Shown here: positions 32,903 to 43,493 of the stretch, piece by piece
Layout of the letters: each line of letters begins with the position of its first letter
Position numbering within the stretch: the stretch's first letter is position 1
Assembly (NCBI GenBank): GCA_026210745.1
Contig: CP110631.1
Coordinates: 5,022,001 to 5,086,000 of the forward strand
Direction: 5' to 3'
Origin: Exobasidium rhododendri
Lineage: Eukaryota; Basidiomycota; Exobasidiomycetes; Exobasidiales; Exobasidiaceae
Length of the DNA stretch: 64,000 bases
Made by a program: the position numbers and the translations under genes
The notes under the pieces: generated by a model
What the model was told of the DNA's origin: nothing
The model's input: the letters and a program-made list of their open reading frames with translations, nothing else
The model's database searches: none

Positions 32903-33758
32903 ATGCTAGAGACGCCAGACATGCTCGCTGTTGCTGGGATGCCAGTGTTGGCTTTGAATGTGCCCCAGCGCACCACGTCCAAGCGCAGGCCCAGACGCGA
33001 GCCTTTGCCCAGGCTGCCACTCCAACAGGAACCTGCCAAGCTGCGTCCACTGCCCGTCGGTTGGGTGCGACAGTACGACATCATGTGAGTCTCCTTCATC
33101 CCCTGATACGTAGCCGACTCAGAGGCGCTGACTTTATCCCCCTTCGTCCAGCCACAAGCGGTACTTCTACATCGACATTCGAGTGAAAGGTGCTCCTGTG
33201 TCTACGTGGAGATTCCCTCCTGGAGCTCCGAAATCGAGGGCGTTGGCGTCTCAAGCTGATGACTCGGCTGATATCCACAAGTATTTCCCGCCTGCAAGCG
33301 CACCACCTCCACTCGCTCGCAAGGCTGCGGACTTCAACACGACTTCAGCGTCTACTATATGCGATGATCGAGCCGGCGAGAGTAGTAGAATCATAGCCAT
33401 CACATGTCCCATCGTAGCAGCAGGGCCAGAGGAGCAGCAGCAGCAGCAGCAACAACATGCCATGAAGAAGGATACACCTCCTACAGGAAATGCACAAAGG
33501 AAGCCGTCGTTCCCCGACTTCCCCACGCAGTTCGACACGTACAGCTCGGACTTTATGCCGTCGGATCTTCCCAGGCAGAGGTTCGGTTTGGATTACGACA
33601 GCAGTGAAGCAGCCGACATACTGCTCACATTGGCATTCCCACTCATCGTCGATCCCAGCGACTCCTTCAACGAAAGTCCAGAAAGACGTGGCTCATCCGA
33701 CTCGTCTTCTGGCAGTTCCTTTTCAGACGCTGACTCAAATTGGCTCACTGATTTGTAA
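32903..33758 (+). CDS. WW-domain protein
   Basis: Two exons, 32903-33084 and 33152-33758 (donor GTGAGT, acceptor CGTCCAG), 262 residues. A WW domain is seen at residues ~50-84: LPVGWVRQYDIIHKRYFYID then STWRFPPG, with Trp54 and Trp80 and the Tyr/Phe-Tyr pair in between. The Trp-Trp spacing is 26, a little longer than the usual 20-23, because of an extra loop (IRVKGAPV). The intron falls inside the domain. WW domains bind proline-rich ligands such as PPxY. The remainder is Ser/Pro-rich with a CAG-coded glutamine run (about 33433-33455) and an acidic Ser-rich C-terminus. An adaptor role is inferred; no catalytic domain. Confidence 0.82.
33433..33455 (+). repeat. CAG/CAA polyglutamine repeat
   Basis: Short CAG/CAA run coding seven Gln in the WW-domain protein. 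Confidence 0.75.
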
Positions 33759-34083
33759 ATTTGCATCCTCGAATCGTCTCTCTCCTTTTGCCGTCTCTTT
33801 GCCTTTCGCCTTGCTGTAGCATATCAAATTAAACTGAATCCAATACAGATGTCGGTTTTCACTCCAACCGGATAATGAAGTTTGGCGGCACAGGAAAGAG
33901 GTCTTCGTGGATAAGTTCTGCCTCTTTACTCACACTGCCTCCTCTTTCTTACTGGGAGCGATCAGAATCTCTGTACGATGGATCAACTAGCTACCCTGAA
34001 CAGCACTACTATAGAGACAACACAGAATGGAGTGACAAAAATGATACATCAGAACATGAGAAGCGAGGGAAAGAAAAGCCTCC
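33759..34083. other. Convergent intergenic region
   Basis: 3' flanks of the WW gene and the AIF-like gene. Nothing else supported. Confidence 0.45.
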
Positions 34084-35497
34084 TCATGCAGCGGCACCTG
34101 CTGGGTATGCCTTCAAGAAATCGTCAACGAACATCGTTTTACTCTTCATGTAGGCTGTGAACCATTCTCCCCTGTTAGATCGGGATGAAGGAACGTGAGA
34201 AGAAAGTTTCTTTGCAAAAACGGTTCACACTCCCCACTCACAGGACTGGGTAGAAGATCAGAGAAGCGCCTCCGTCTTCGCCGATGGGCTGCAGGATCAG
34301 GGAAGCGGCGAAGTCAGTCGACAATTCCTATCGCAAGTATTGATCATCACTCACGACTGCCATCATCTTCGGAGGTGCCTTGAAAGATTTGGTGGACACG
34401 GATCCGTTTGCGAGGAGACTCGAGACTTGTGCAGCGATGACAGGTGCCTGAATCGTGTTGCTGAAATGTGTCTTGGCGCCAGGAGCATTGGAAGCGTCAC
34501 CCACGGCGAACCACTTGTTGGCAAAAGTGGGATGTGTCATTCGAAGAGTACTGCTGTTGACATCGATCCTCCTTGGTTTGCCGTCATCCAGGGCGTCTTG
34601 CGGTACGAGATCTGTGTTTGGCTTTCCTCCCGTGGCAATGAACAAGAAGTCCGTCTCGATGACAGTTCCATTACTGAGATTGATCTTCAGAGGTTCCGCT
34701 TGTAATCTTTGCGACTGCTCAAAGTGCTCCTTTGTCAGCTCCAGACCGGTGTTCAACAACACTTCCACCTTCTTCTTTTCGAGTTGATTCAGCAGACTCT
34801 TTCCCAGTGCAGCTCGATAGCCATGAAGAAGCCCATCTGCCATGTCGACTATCGTCACTTTCTTGTCTGGATGATTGAATACGACTTCACCGGCAAATTC
34901 CACTCCTACCGATCCACCGCCTACAATCAAGATATGTTTTGCTTTTGCTACTTCCTTTTGCATCTTTCGTAGACCTTCTTTTGCTTCGATCAGATCTGTG
35001 CTCATAGGTCGCATCGGAATCGCATAGTCGGTACCGACGGATAGGATGCCCACTTCAACGGGAATAGTATCCCCTTCAAATGGAAAAGGTGCATTTTTGT
35101 CGAGCTTGACCGAATGTTCTGTCAGCTCAACGACCTTGTAACCACTCAATAGAATATGTCTGGAGTCTTTGCCGAAGAAGCCGTCGAAGGATGCGAAGAT
35201 TTGATCCTCAAATCCTGCCAAAGAAGAAGAAGAATCACAACATACACGCAACGTCAACATCAACTGGATTAGTGCATCCCTCGCCTCTATCCAGTGCAAG
35301 TACATCCAGTCATTCTCCTCTAACTCACCTGGCTTAACGGCAGCTCGCAGTCCTGCAATGGGCCAGTAGGCGAACTCGTTCTTCTCGATGAGGACTAATC
35401 GACAATCCTCGGGTAAGGTCTTCTCCAACGCACGAGCAACTAGGCTCCCTCCACTGGCACCACCAACGATGACAATGTTCTTCAGAGTGGCGGGCAT
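34084..35497 (-). CDS. AIF/FSP1-like FAD-dependent NAD(P)H oxidoreductase
   Basis: Pyridine nucleotide-disulphide oxidoreductase fold, related to apoptosis-inducing factor homologues (AMID/FSP1), which transfer electrons from NAD(P)H to quinones. Exons 35497-35329, 35214-34355, 34288-34242 and 34171-34084 give 387 residues. The N-terminal FAD-binding site is IVIVGGASGGSLVARAL. The internal NAD(P)H site is ILIVGGGSVGVEFAGE, and the second FAD contact is KWFAVGDASNAPG. The small exon 3 encodes PIGEDGGASLIFYPVL and exon 4 the family-like end EWFTAYMKSKTMFVDDF; both appear only with these splices. No mitochondrial presequence, so a cytosolic or membrane-associated location is likely. Confidence 0.92.
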
Positions 35498-36100
35498 CTT
35501 ATGACAGGATTGTGATGTGTGTGTGTGTGTGTCAATCTTTACACGATGTTTTAGGCGGGAGAGAAGGGGCAAAGCATGGTGGACCCCACAAAGTATTCGA
35601 GGCGCTCAGTCCGATTGGCGCTTCCTTGCGCACACAACATTCATCATCAACACAGAGATACGTGTTCCTCAAGAAATTTAGACATACGGATCGATCGCAA
35701 ATCCGCGGACATGTCTACGCGGCTGACACGTTTTGGCCGGTCGGTCGGTTCATTGTGACTGTGTTGTAGGGTTACGGTGCCCCTTAAGTAAAAGCGCGGC
35801 TACCTTTAATTTAGACTTTTCCTTTTCTTTTTTAGCTCAATGATCGTTGTATACGTCGCGTCCAATAATAAGTGCAAGGGTGTGTGAAATTGTCAATCTA
35901 CGCGATCGCTGTCGCCAAATGCATTCGTACTCACTCCCACACTCAGCAATCATCTTTCGTCTTGATTCTCATAGATGACCACGCGCTCACAAGCCATGTG
36001 CTAGTCTGTGTCAAAAAGGCTCTTACATTTTCGCCTGCATCAGTGTACTTGAGCCTGCAAAATTTAAGCTGCTCGGCCTCGTCACACGCATCATTCATAG
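35498..36100. other. Divergent promoter region, 603 bp
   Basis: Between the AIF-like and GNAT start codons. Carries a (TG)n run at 35516-35532 in the 5' UTR of the AIF-like gene. Confidence 0.5.
35516..35532. repeat. (TG)n dinucleotide repeat
   Basis: Eight-plus TG units, 19 bp upstream of the AIF-like start codon. Confidence 0.7.
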
Positions 36101-36835
36101 ATGGAGGGAAAGTCCGACTGCGCAGTCGTTTGTGACGCCGTAGCAAGCGAATTTGATCGCGTCGCAAGGGTTCTTCACGACGGCTTCTTCGCCAGCAGGG
36201 AACATGTCTACTTTGCCGGCGCAACTCGCAGCAATCCTGGAACGACGCTACTGGGAACACGTACGATCACCACAAGACTGCTTTTCTATCTGAGCAATGT
36301 TCGTGCGACGCATCTACTTGGTGGGCGCGTTCGAGTTGCAAAGGGAGCAGCCGATGGCCAAATCTTTGCGGCCGCTCTTTGGCTACCGCCCCACAAGAGA
36401 ATAGGCTTGTCACCGCTTCTCTTGCTCCGATCTGGCTTTGTCAACGTGCTTTTTCGCTGGGGTTGGAGCGGATACAAAAGGGTCGTCTTGCAGTGGGAAA
36501 ATGTCATGGACGCGCAGACATCCAAGGTTCTACGTAAAGACGAGATCTCGGGCACATGGCTGTTGCACATGCTCGCAGTGGATCCAACACTTCAAGGTCA
36601 AGGCACTGGATCGAAGCTGCTTTTGGACGCAGGCAACTTCGTCGTCGGTCCTATCCTGCTCTACTGCACCCTGAATGCAAAGAGACTCTATTCTCGTCAC
36701 GGCTTTGTAGAGAAGGGCCGCTGGAGCATGTGTGCCGGTGTTGCTGATGAGGAAGGATGGCCGATCAGTGAGCGGCTTGCGCCCTTGCAAGATGGTGCAG
36801 ATCTCGTCTTTGTCATGATCAAGCCAGGCAGCTAG
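36101..36835 (+). CDS. GNAT-family N-acetyltransferase
   Basis: Single exon, 244 residues. Acetyl-CoA binding motif A is clear: HMLAVDPTLQGQGTGSKLL, with the QxxGxG pyrophosphate loop at about residue 163. The following strand and helix end in LYCTLNAKRLYSRHGFVEKG, the usual AxxlYxxxGF motif B. The N-terminal half (HDGFFASREHVYFAG ... AAALWLPPHKRIG) matches the fungal GNAT subgroup with W-x-PP. The acceptor substrate (small molecule or protein) cannot be told. Start is the first ATG of the frame. Confidence 0.88.
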   Translation: MEGKSDCAVVCDAVASEFDRVARVLHDGFFASREHVYFAGATRSNPGTTLLGTRTITTRLLFYLSNVRATHLLGGRVRVAKGAADGQIFAAALWLPPHKRIGLSPLLLLRSGFVNVLFRWGWSGYKRVVLQWENVMDAQTSKVLRKDEISGTWLLHMLAVDPTLQGQGTGSKLLLDAGNFVVGPILLYCTLNAKRLYSRHGFVEKGRWSMCAGVADEEGWPISERLAPLQDGADLVFVMIKPGS

Positions 36836-37629
36836 AATACAGCGTGTAGAATGAGAACAGCACGTCAATCTTTCAATTGTGGCAACGCTGTAATGCCGGC
36901 CAGGAAAGACAGGGTCACTACAGAGCAGAGACGTCGTTGGTTGATGTCGCGGCAGATTTCATCAAAGACAAGTCAAGAAAAGATAAAAAGATACTGCACT
37001 CGGAATGCTTATGCCGTGGTATCGTTCGCCTCCATGCACCCTTGGAGCAAAAGGTAGTCGTCATATTTGAGGAAAGCGGACTACGAAAACAAGCGGCTAA
37101 TATGTCGACGATGTGTAAGCTTGTTGCGGCGCTTCTCTATATGTCGCTGGGGATATTCACATTCGTCTTTACCGACATTTCGAGCGCGGTCATTGATTAC
37201 GAGCTCACTGCCCTTCCTGGCCTTGTTCACGGGCATTCACTATGATTTCAGTCGAAGACTGCCAGACTGATTATATCAGTCGTACAAATTTTCATAGCAG
37301 GCAGCAGATCTCACGGTAGTAAACGATCTACTTACATTGATTGCGGTGAGATACGTCAACACAGCCCTTCACGGGATAGCAACGTAATGATGGGAGATTG
37401 TAGGGCAAGAGGCTGTATTATGCAGCCGTAATAGGGCTTCCACAGGAGGGCATTATAAGACGATTCGCTGCAATGGAGACGCATGGCACACTGCAGGCAT
37501 ACCCAGAATTTGTCTACAGTTCATCTCACAGGCACGTATAAGAAAGACTACTATAAGAAATTTTAATCACGGACTCGACACACAGCAGGATCGATCGATC
37601 ATTGGTCAGGGCAGCCAGGAGAAAAAAAG
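36836..37629. other. Intergenic, 794 bp
   Basis: A 122-codon open frame at 36877-37245 includes a hydrophobic stretch but has no other support. No gene called. Confidence 0.4.
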
Positions 37630-38433
37630 CTACACCAAAGCCAAGCCCAATCGTGCGAGAGAGACGTATGTCTGAGGACAATAGACGTCCAATCCGACGA
37701 ACAATCTCGACACACGGACCAGATGCTCTTGAGGAAAGTCTGAGGGAAGTTTTTCGAATATCTTCCTGGCTTGATCTCGATTCGCTCTGAATTTGCTTTG
37801 ATCGGCTCGTTGAAGAAGGTGCTCGAGCTGTTTCTTGGTAGGGTCAACGCAGTAGCACGGTGTGCCTGGTTGTTGTCGCCACGATGCAGACAGTGGGCCA
37901 GCATCCACACTGTCGAACCCCATAGCGTCCATCAATCCCATGACTGTCTGCTTTGCCTCGTCATCATCACTACTGACTGGCAATGCAATGCGCGTCTTTG
38001 ATCCTTTCGGACGTCCACCGGTAAGGAGACTTTGGGTGACGAGAGTGTTGAAGACCTTGACGACGCCATGATCGAGCACACTGCTGACCCAGGCCGACTC
38101 TGTCATGGCGCCTTGATCGATCTCGGGAATGATCCCGTCACGTGATGGGTAGTAGTTGCACGTATCGATGATGATGGTCTGAGCAGAAATCAGAAGCTTC
38201 ACTTTGGCTGCCAAAGTAGATACGCCCTTCGTAGGAATGGTAATGACAAGCAAGTCTGCCTTTTCGGCTACCTTGATCAGCTCTACGGCAACGGCTCCTG
38301 TATTTTGGGCTGCTTCATCCAGTGTTTCAGGACCGCGCGAATTGGCAATGCAGACATTGTGGCCCAACTTCTTGAAATTGATGGCGAGTGCCTGGCCAAT
38401 GTTTCCAGCTCCAATGATGCCAATCTTCATCAT
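37630..38433 (-). CDS. NADP-binding F420-oxidoreductase-like (Rossmann) protein
   Basis: 267 residues in one exon. The N-terminus MMKIGIIGAGNIGQALAINF is a GxGxxG dinucleotide fold, followed by CIANSRGPETL, where Asn-Ser-Arg fits NADP preference, and the repeat strands LLVITIPTKGV and IIIDTCNYY seen in the NADP oxidoreductase, coenzyme F420-dependent domain. VVKVFNTL and ALPVSSDDDEAKQTVMGLMD with FDSVDAGPL are further family hallmarks. Fungi lack F420, so the protein more likely acts as an NADP-dependent reductase or dehydrogenase on another substrate. The start could be the second Met (38430). Confidence 0.88.
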   Translation of the reverse strand: MMKIGIIGAGNIGQALAINFKKLGHNVCIANSRGPETLDEAAQNTGAVAVELIKVAEKADLLVITIPTKGVSTLAAKVKLLISAQTIIIDTCNYYPSRDGIIPEIDQGAMTESAWVSSVLDHGVVKVFNTLVTQSLLTGGRPKGSKTRIALPVSSDDDEAKQTVMGLMDAMGFDSVDAGPLSASWRQQPGTPCYCVDPTKKQLEHLLQRADQSKFRANRDQARKIFEKLPSDFPQEHLVRVSRLFVGLDVYCPQTYVSLARLGLALV

Positions 38434-39149
38434 AATTCGTCTTTCCTTCTGAACACACGATCGAAGAGATTGATGAGAGCTGCTGTTGCTCTTATGCTCA
38501 ATTGCTTTGTCTCCCGCCCGCCTTACCTTCCGGACTCAGCTTCCAATTCCATCCCCGACTCAGCTTCTTCACTAGCTGTGCTTGAGACATTTTAGCAGCG
38601 CGCAATCTAATCGCCCAGGCAAGATCAGAATTTTCTAAAATTTGAGTTGAGTCCGGTCGAAAACTGTATCGCCAGAATCTCAAAGGTACAGCGGTACGCA
38701 CTGCAGGTGTCGGTTTGACGGAGAGGGTCGGAGCGGAAGCGCAGCGCCTATTTCAGGTCGAATGCCTACGTCTATCATGTTGTCGCCCTGGCTCTCTGGC
38801 CGCCTCATCTGATGAAAGATGCATACTTCACCTTCGACAATGACAGAGCCTGAGTAGTGAAGCGTCATGATAACGTGTGAACATTTTATGAGCCGGAACA
38901 TGACACGACTGATCTGCACATTCACTGCCGCAACTGTTGGAAAACAACGACTTCGAATGATCTAAGCTCACAAAGTACAAAAAAGGTATCTTTGCAAAAA
39001 GACAACAATTAGAACAGCTCCAAAATCTGAATGGCTACATCGGACCTTTCCCTCCACTCAATACAACACGACGTGGCAATTACTTGTGTTTTTTCCATCA
39101 CAGGAATCGGATTAAATGCTCTACACAAATTGACCCTCTGAGCGCTACG
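38434..39149. other. Intergenic, 716 bp
   Basis: No supported gene or element. Confidence 0.45.
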
Positions 39150-40241
39150 TCAAGCTTCTCTTGACGCCAAGAATTCTTCACTAAAAGGGTAATCTACATA
39201 TCCTTTGCCGCCTTGAGTGTAAAATGTACTTCTGTCGTAATGGTTCAAGGCCAGATTATTCTTCATCCTGTAGACAAGGTCTGGGTTTGCAAGGAAGGAT
39301 CTACCAAATGTTACGAGTACCTTCTTGCCCGGAGTTCCTTCTATAGCTTCTCGTGCAGTTTCAGCTGTATAGCCTCCGTTGAGAATAATGGTGCTTTTCC
39401 AAACAGCGTGTGCAAAATCTAGTGTTTCTGGTGCTTCCACCACCGTGTCACCGGAAATACGCGATTCTATAAGATGGATGTGTCCAATCCCGATACTTTG
39501 CAATTTCTCCAGAACATCTGTAAATTGGGGTATAGGATCATTCATGCGCATGCCCCAGAACGTGCTCCAAGGGCTCATGCGATATCCTACCCTTTCTGGA
39601 CCGATTGCATCTGCAATGGCCTTCACGCTTTCATACGTAAAGCGTGATCGATTTTCTATGCTTCCTCCGTATTCATCGTTGCGTTGATTAGACACATCTT
39701 GAACGAATTGGTCGTGAAGAAGACCATTATTACCATCGATTTCCACACCATCAAAACCTGCTCTCATGGCGTTTTTTGCGGCGTGCACAAAATCTTGCAC
39801 CATTTGCTCGATTTCTTCTATAGTCATCGCTTTCGGTGCGGGTAAGCCTTCTAGAGCGATGCTACTGGGTCCGATGCGTTCGATGTTGTTCCCTTCAAGT
39901 ACACTCTGATCTGCTACTCGTCCCACGGCAACCAATTGACAGTAGATGAATGACCCTTTTTGGTGGACTTCTTCGACTATTTCCTTCCACAGAGCGGTTT
40001 GTTCATCACTCCAGATACCAGCCATGAACGCAAGTCCACCGGCCGCAGGTGATACTAAATTTGCATCAGTAAAAAGTAACGTTCCAGGTACTGCTGCTCT
40101 TTGGCTGTAGAAATCCTTCATAAGAGGTGTAGGACGGTGATCACTTGTGGCTCGACGTCGACTCATTGGTGCTAGTGCGATGCGATGGTTGACCACAACC
40201 TTTCCAACATTGAATTTTTCAAAAAGAAGTGAACGGTCCAT
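39150..40241 (-). CDS. Old yellow enzyme-family FMN protein with altered catalytic residues
   Basis: TIM-barrel flavoprotein related to NADPH dehydrogenase/12-oxophytodienoate reductase, which reduce activated alkenes. One exon, 363 residues from MDRSLLFEKFNVGKVVVNHR. RIALAPMSRRRA supplies the FMN-binding loop, and DVSNQRNDEYGGSIENRSRF the canonical family signature. However, the substrate-binding pair and proton donor, usually in HGANGY, read here DGNNGL (residues 169-174): His replaced by Asp and Tyr by Leu. The usual QLWHVGR-type segment reads CQLVAVGRVAD. FMN binding seems retained while alkene reduction by the standard mechanism would be impaired or changed. An in-frame ATG at 40307 would add 22 residues. 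Confidence 0.92.
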   Translation of the reverse strand: MDRSLLFEKFNVGKVVVNHRIALAPMSRRRATSDHRPTPLMKDFYSQRAAVPGTLLFTDANLVSPAAGGLAFMAGIWSDEQTALWKEIVEEVHQKGSFIYCQLVAVGRVADQSVLEGNNIERIGPSSIALEGLPAPKAMTIEEIEQMVQDFVHAAKNAMRAGFDGVEIDGNNGLLHDQFVQDVSNQRNDEYGGSIENRSRFTYESVKAIADAIGPERVGYRMSPWSTFWGMRMNDPIPQFTDVLEKLQSIGIGHIHLIESRISGDTVVEAPETLDFAHAVWKSTIILNGGYTAETAREAIEGTPGKKVLVTFGRSFLANPDLVYRMKNNLALNHYDRSTFYTQGGKGYVDYPFSEEFLASREA

Positions 40242-41798
40242 TTTTGAAGGAGAAGAGCACACGAAGATGTGTTGAGACTTCTTCAGACGTCTGTGTGATG
40301 TGGACAAATTATACTTTATCTTAATTGGAACGATTATGAGCTTGTTTAAATAGTCTCAAGCTCTCCCCCTTGAGAACAACAACGGAATTACCATGCAATC
40401 TCCCGTCGCGACGACACGGACGTTCAAAAACCTTATTGAGACTGGTGTTTTTCCGAGATAATATAAATATTTTAAGTCCGGATGCTCGCCTCAAAAACAC
40501 GCGCAGCTATTCTACTATCTATCCGTCGATTGTCTGATCTCCGGCTTAAAATCCGCGGCGCAAACGCAAGGGCCGAATTCTGATGACGCCCTTGTGGCGC
40601 TTACGAAGACGGACATAGCCATTGGTCATGACAGCATGGGAATTCTCGCTCGAATTCGTAGTCAAGAGCTAGAGGAAAGCCATGTCATTGCTGGGTCCGA
40701 CTAAGATTGGAGAGGAATATCATACTACAGCTGAGCCCCAAACGTTGGGAAACAGAAAGTCCCTCTTGACCTCTCTAAGTGCGAGTATGTCACCGCTCAA
40801 CATTAGTGTCAGTGAATTGGTAACTGTCACAGCCTGCTGAGTAAGTTACGATGGAGCTCGGTGACAGGTGGCAGCTTCATGAGTATTTGCGGCTTCAAAT
40901 CATTCTCAAAGATGTCTCACGCGCAGTCTCTTTTTCCTCTAAGGGGTCCTCATATGCCTTGGACAAACTTCAAGCCGTACCCCCTGGAACCATACCCTTC
41001 CCCAAGATATCGTAGCAGCCGTGCGATTTTTCTCGCCTTCCTGCCACATCATCCTTGGGCACAAAGCCGTCCTCTGTATCTGGCTGAACCCCTTTTTCCA
41101 CGGCTTGCTTTGCGGGTTCTCCTTGACATATTGATCGTGCCTTTGCGCAATTTTCGTCAAATACTCTGCATTGTCACTTACACTCAAGATCCACTTTGCC
41201 ACGGCAGGCGACACCTTCTTTTAGCTACGCAGATCCCGGAGCTCCGTTCTGCAAGTATTTTCTGGATGGCTGACACCCTTTTCTTCTCCTCCTTCATCTT
41301 TTGCCCCAGGAAATCCCCTTCTCTCTTCTTCTCTTACTGTCCGACTACGAATCAAGAAAGTACAGCGTCTCGGCATAGTCAAAAAAGATGAAGAGGCTGA
41401 TATCAGCTCTTCTGACAGTAGTCTTCCAACCAGCATAAGCATTGGTGGCTTTAACTTCTTTCGATCTACAGCTTGGTATAGTACCTCCAGTAGTAAATAT
41501 CTAACAGGCCTATCTCGGCGTAGGAACTCTTACGCTACAAAGGAGATACGACACTTTTAAGGTCAACAAATGCTTCAGTCTGGAGCAATGATAAAGATCA
41601 TAACTCTACTACAAGATTGTCTTCTTAGACAAACGATAGGGGCTCACGCACGGTAGAGTCTCGCTTGCACCGTTTTTACTTATTCAATTAATACAACAGC
41701 GTTACAACAGATCACCGCTGGTAAACAATATTACGAAACAGTCTGTCAGGTCTTCAGACTTGAAGACTCTTGCTCCTAATTGGTGAGATCACATGAGA
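40242..41798. other. Gene-poor region, 1.6 kb
   Basis: AT-rich. Minus-strand frames between 41442 and 40939 contain protein-like runs (VAKWILSVSDNAEYLTKIAQ, QKILAERSSG) in different frames with stops between them, perhaps a decayed gene. No intact gene. Confidence 0.4.
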
Positions 41799-42575
41799 TC
41801 ATTCTCGAGACATGATCCTTTGCGCTTGCTCCTTGACAGCATTCATAGCACTTGTCTGCAAAGCTGGACCGATGCTGATCCTAGCAACACCAATTTCCGA
41901 CAATTCTCTGACATTTGGTCCTGTGCCATTGATGTCTAGCATGACATTAAGTCTGCCTTGAAAAGCGCCCACTAACGTTGTGATCTCGGCTTTCGAAAGG
42001 TTTTTCTGTCCTCCCCAGACGAAGATTGTCGTCGCCCCGGCAGCTAAATATCTGGTTCCTCGTTTCAATACTTCATCGAGTTCGCCCCCTTTGGCCAGGA
42101 CATCACACCTAGCATTCACAACAAAATCGGGAACATCGCGACTTTGAGCGACGCCGATAGCACGCGTGATCCGGTCAACAGCGTCATCAATAGTGTACAA
42201 TTCTCCTGTACTCTTGTCAGCGTCTTCCAGATTGATCCCGGCGACACCTAAATCCAAAATATCGTTCATTGCTTCTTCGAGCTGGCTTCCATAACCGTCT
42301 TGAATGTCTACAGTGAGAGGTTTGTCAAATTTTGCAGCTACCTTTGCTATGGCTCGTATGGCGCTAAAGTTGACTTTGAGAGTTAAATCATCGTCTGACA
42401 TTCCTGCTGCTCGTGCTATTGCGTAACTGGCCGTTGCAAGTGCCTCACAATCCCTTAACTCTGCCACTATCGACGCCGACAGGGTGTCGTATACATTGGC
42501 CAAGATTAGCGGCTTGTTTCTTCGTTGGTGTAGAACTTTGAGAGCATGCGCGAATCCATTCGAATTCAACGACAT
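41799..42575 (-). CDS. PEP mutase/isocitrate lyase superfamily protein
   Basis: 258 residues, one exon, from MSLNSNGFAHALKVLHQRRN. TIM-barrel enzyme that makes or breaks C-C or P-C bonds next to a carboxylate. Family features: PLILANVYDTLSASIV (NxxD type substrate loop), LTVDIQDGYGSQ (metal-binding Asp pair region), GINLEDADKSTGEL (Glu-Asp motif) and VNARCDVLAKGG. The Cys of true isocitrate lyase (KKCGH) is absent, so it is not the glyoxylate enzyme; fungal paralogues of this class are often oxaloacetate hydrolase-like or carboxyPEP-like proteins of unknown substrate. An upstream in-frame ATG at 42671 exists. Confidence 0.9.
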   Translation of the reverse strand: MSLNSNGFAHALKVLHQRRNKPLILANVYDTLSASIVAELRDCEALATASYAIARAAGMSDDDLTLKVNFSAIRAIAKVAAKFDKPLTVDIQDGYGSQLEEAMNDILDLGVAGINLEDADKSTGELYTIDDAVDRITRAIGVAQSRDVPDFVVNARCDVLAKGGELDEVLKRGTRYLAAGATTIFVWGGQKNLSKAEITTLVGAFQGRLNVMLDINGTGPNVRELSEIGVARISIGPALQTSAMNAVKEQAQRIMSRE

Positions 42576-43493
42576 TTTCCTTGAGGAAGTTCTTGTATAT
42601 GAATTGTCTGCTCTTATCGACGGAGAGAATCTTTCAAAGAGACACAAAAAGAGGCAAGAATTCTCTGGCACGTCGTTGCTATATAGCTATACAGAATTAG
42701 AATAATCTGGCGCTGCACTCTACCTCGGCACTAAGAGATATTTGCGCCAAAGTGAAATTGCGGATGAAAGTACGGCCGTATGTATGTACCGAAGCACTTA
42801 CAGCTCAAGCTGGACAGCTTCGGACTGACGCTCGCTTCTCGGCCTTGTAGACGGCTGTACTACGGCGAAGATGCTAGATGATGCCCAGAGTTGTCCTTGG
42901 ACCGCGGCATTAGGCTCTAATTCTGTCAAATAGATGGAATGACAAATGATGAGATGGCTTCAAGAATGGCCAAGAGACATAGATTGACATTTAATCGAAT
43001 TATGTCCGGTGGTACATTCGGCGTCTTTGAATGCATTCGACATCGACACTCATCGACGGTGCAACCTTGATAGCCAACGAGAGCAGAAGAGCCCTTCCCT
43101 TCCACCATTAATCCAGAATCCAACTTGTATCAACGACATTTCTTGAATATCGCCATCATTATCAAGTAGGCGTTTAGGTTGAATTTGTATGTCTTGATTT
43201 CCATATTTCTTCTACAATGGGAAAACCCTCTCTGCGGCTAGTGTAATGGCACCGACTGCAAGGAGTGGGGCGAAGATCTGTCTAAAGAGCTATCAATGTA
43301 GAATAACAATCCAACAACAGGGGAAACATTTTATTAATTGACTGCTCTATTTACAGTAGAAGTTTCTTTGTTCTTACTTTGTACCTGAATCTTCTCATTT
43401 ATAGGTTCGAATTCTATCATGAATATTGCATTGACCTTGTCGAATTGCAGTATCACTATTATCTCGTCTTCTCGACATCAAGTAGCATCTTGA
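42576..43493. other. Intergenic, 918 bp
   Basis: No supported gene. A tRNA A-box-like string at about 43239 is not accompanied by a correctly spaced B box. Confidence 0.45.

Noticed and set aside
36877-37245. 122-codon plus-strand ORF with a hydrophobic stretch
   Set aside because: No flanking signals or protein-like conservation pattern; low support in an intergenic region.
40861-41391. 176-codon plus-strand ORF (FKSFSKMSHAQSLFPLRG region)
   Set aside because: It is antisense to more protein-like, though broken, minus-strand frames and has no recognisable features.
43239-43415. tRNA-like A box (TAGTGTAATGG) and a distant GGTTCGAATTC
   Set aside because: The two boxes are about 165 bp apart, the B box lacks its final C, and no acceptor or anticodon stems form around them.
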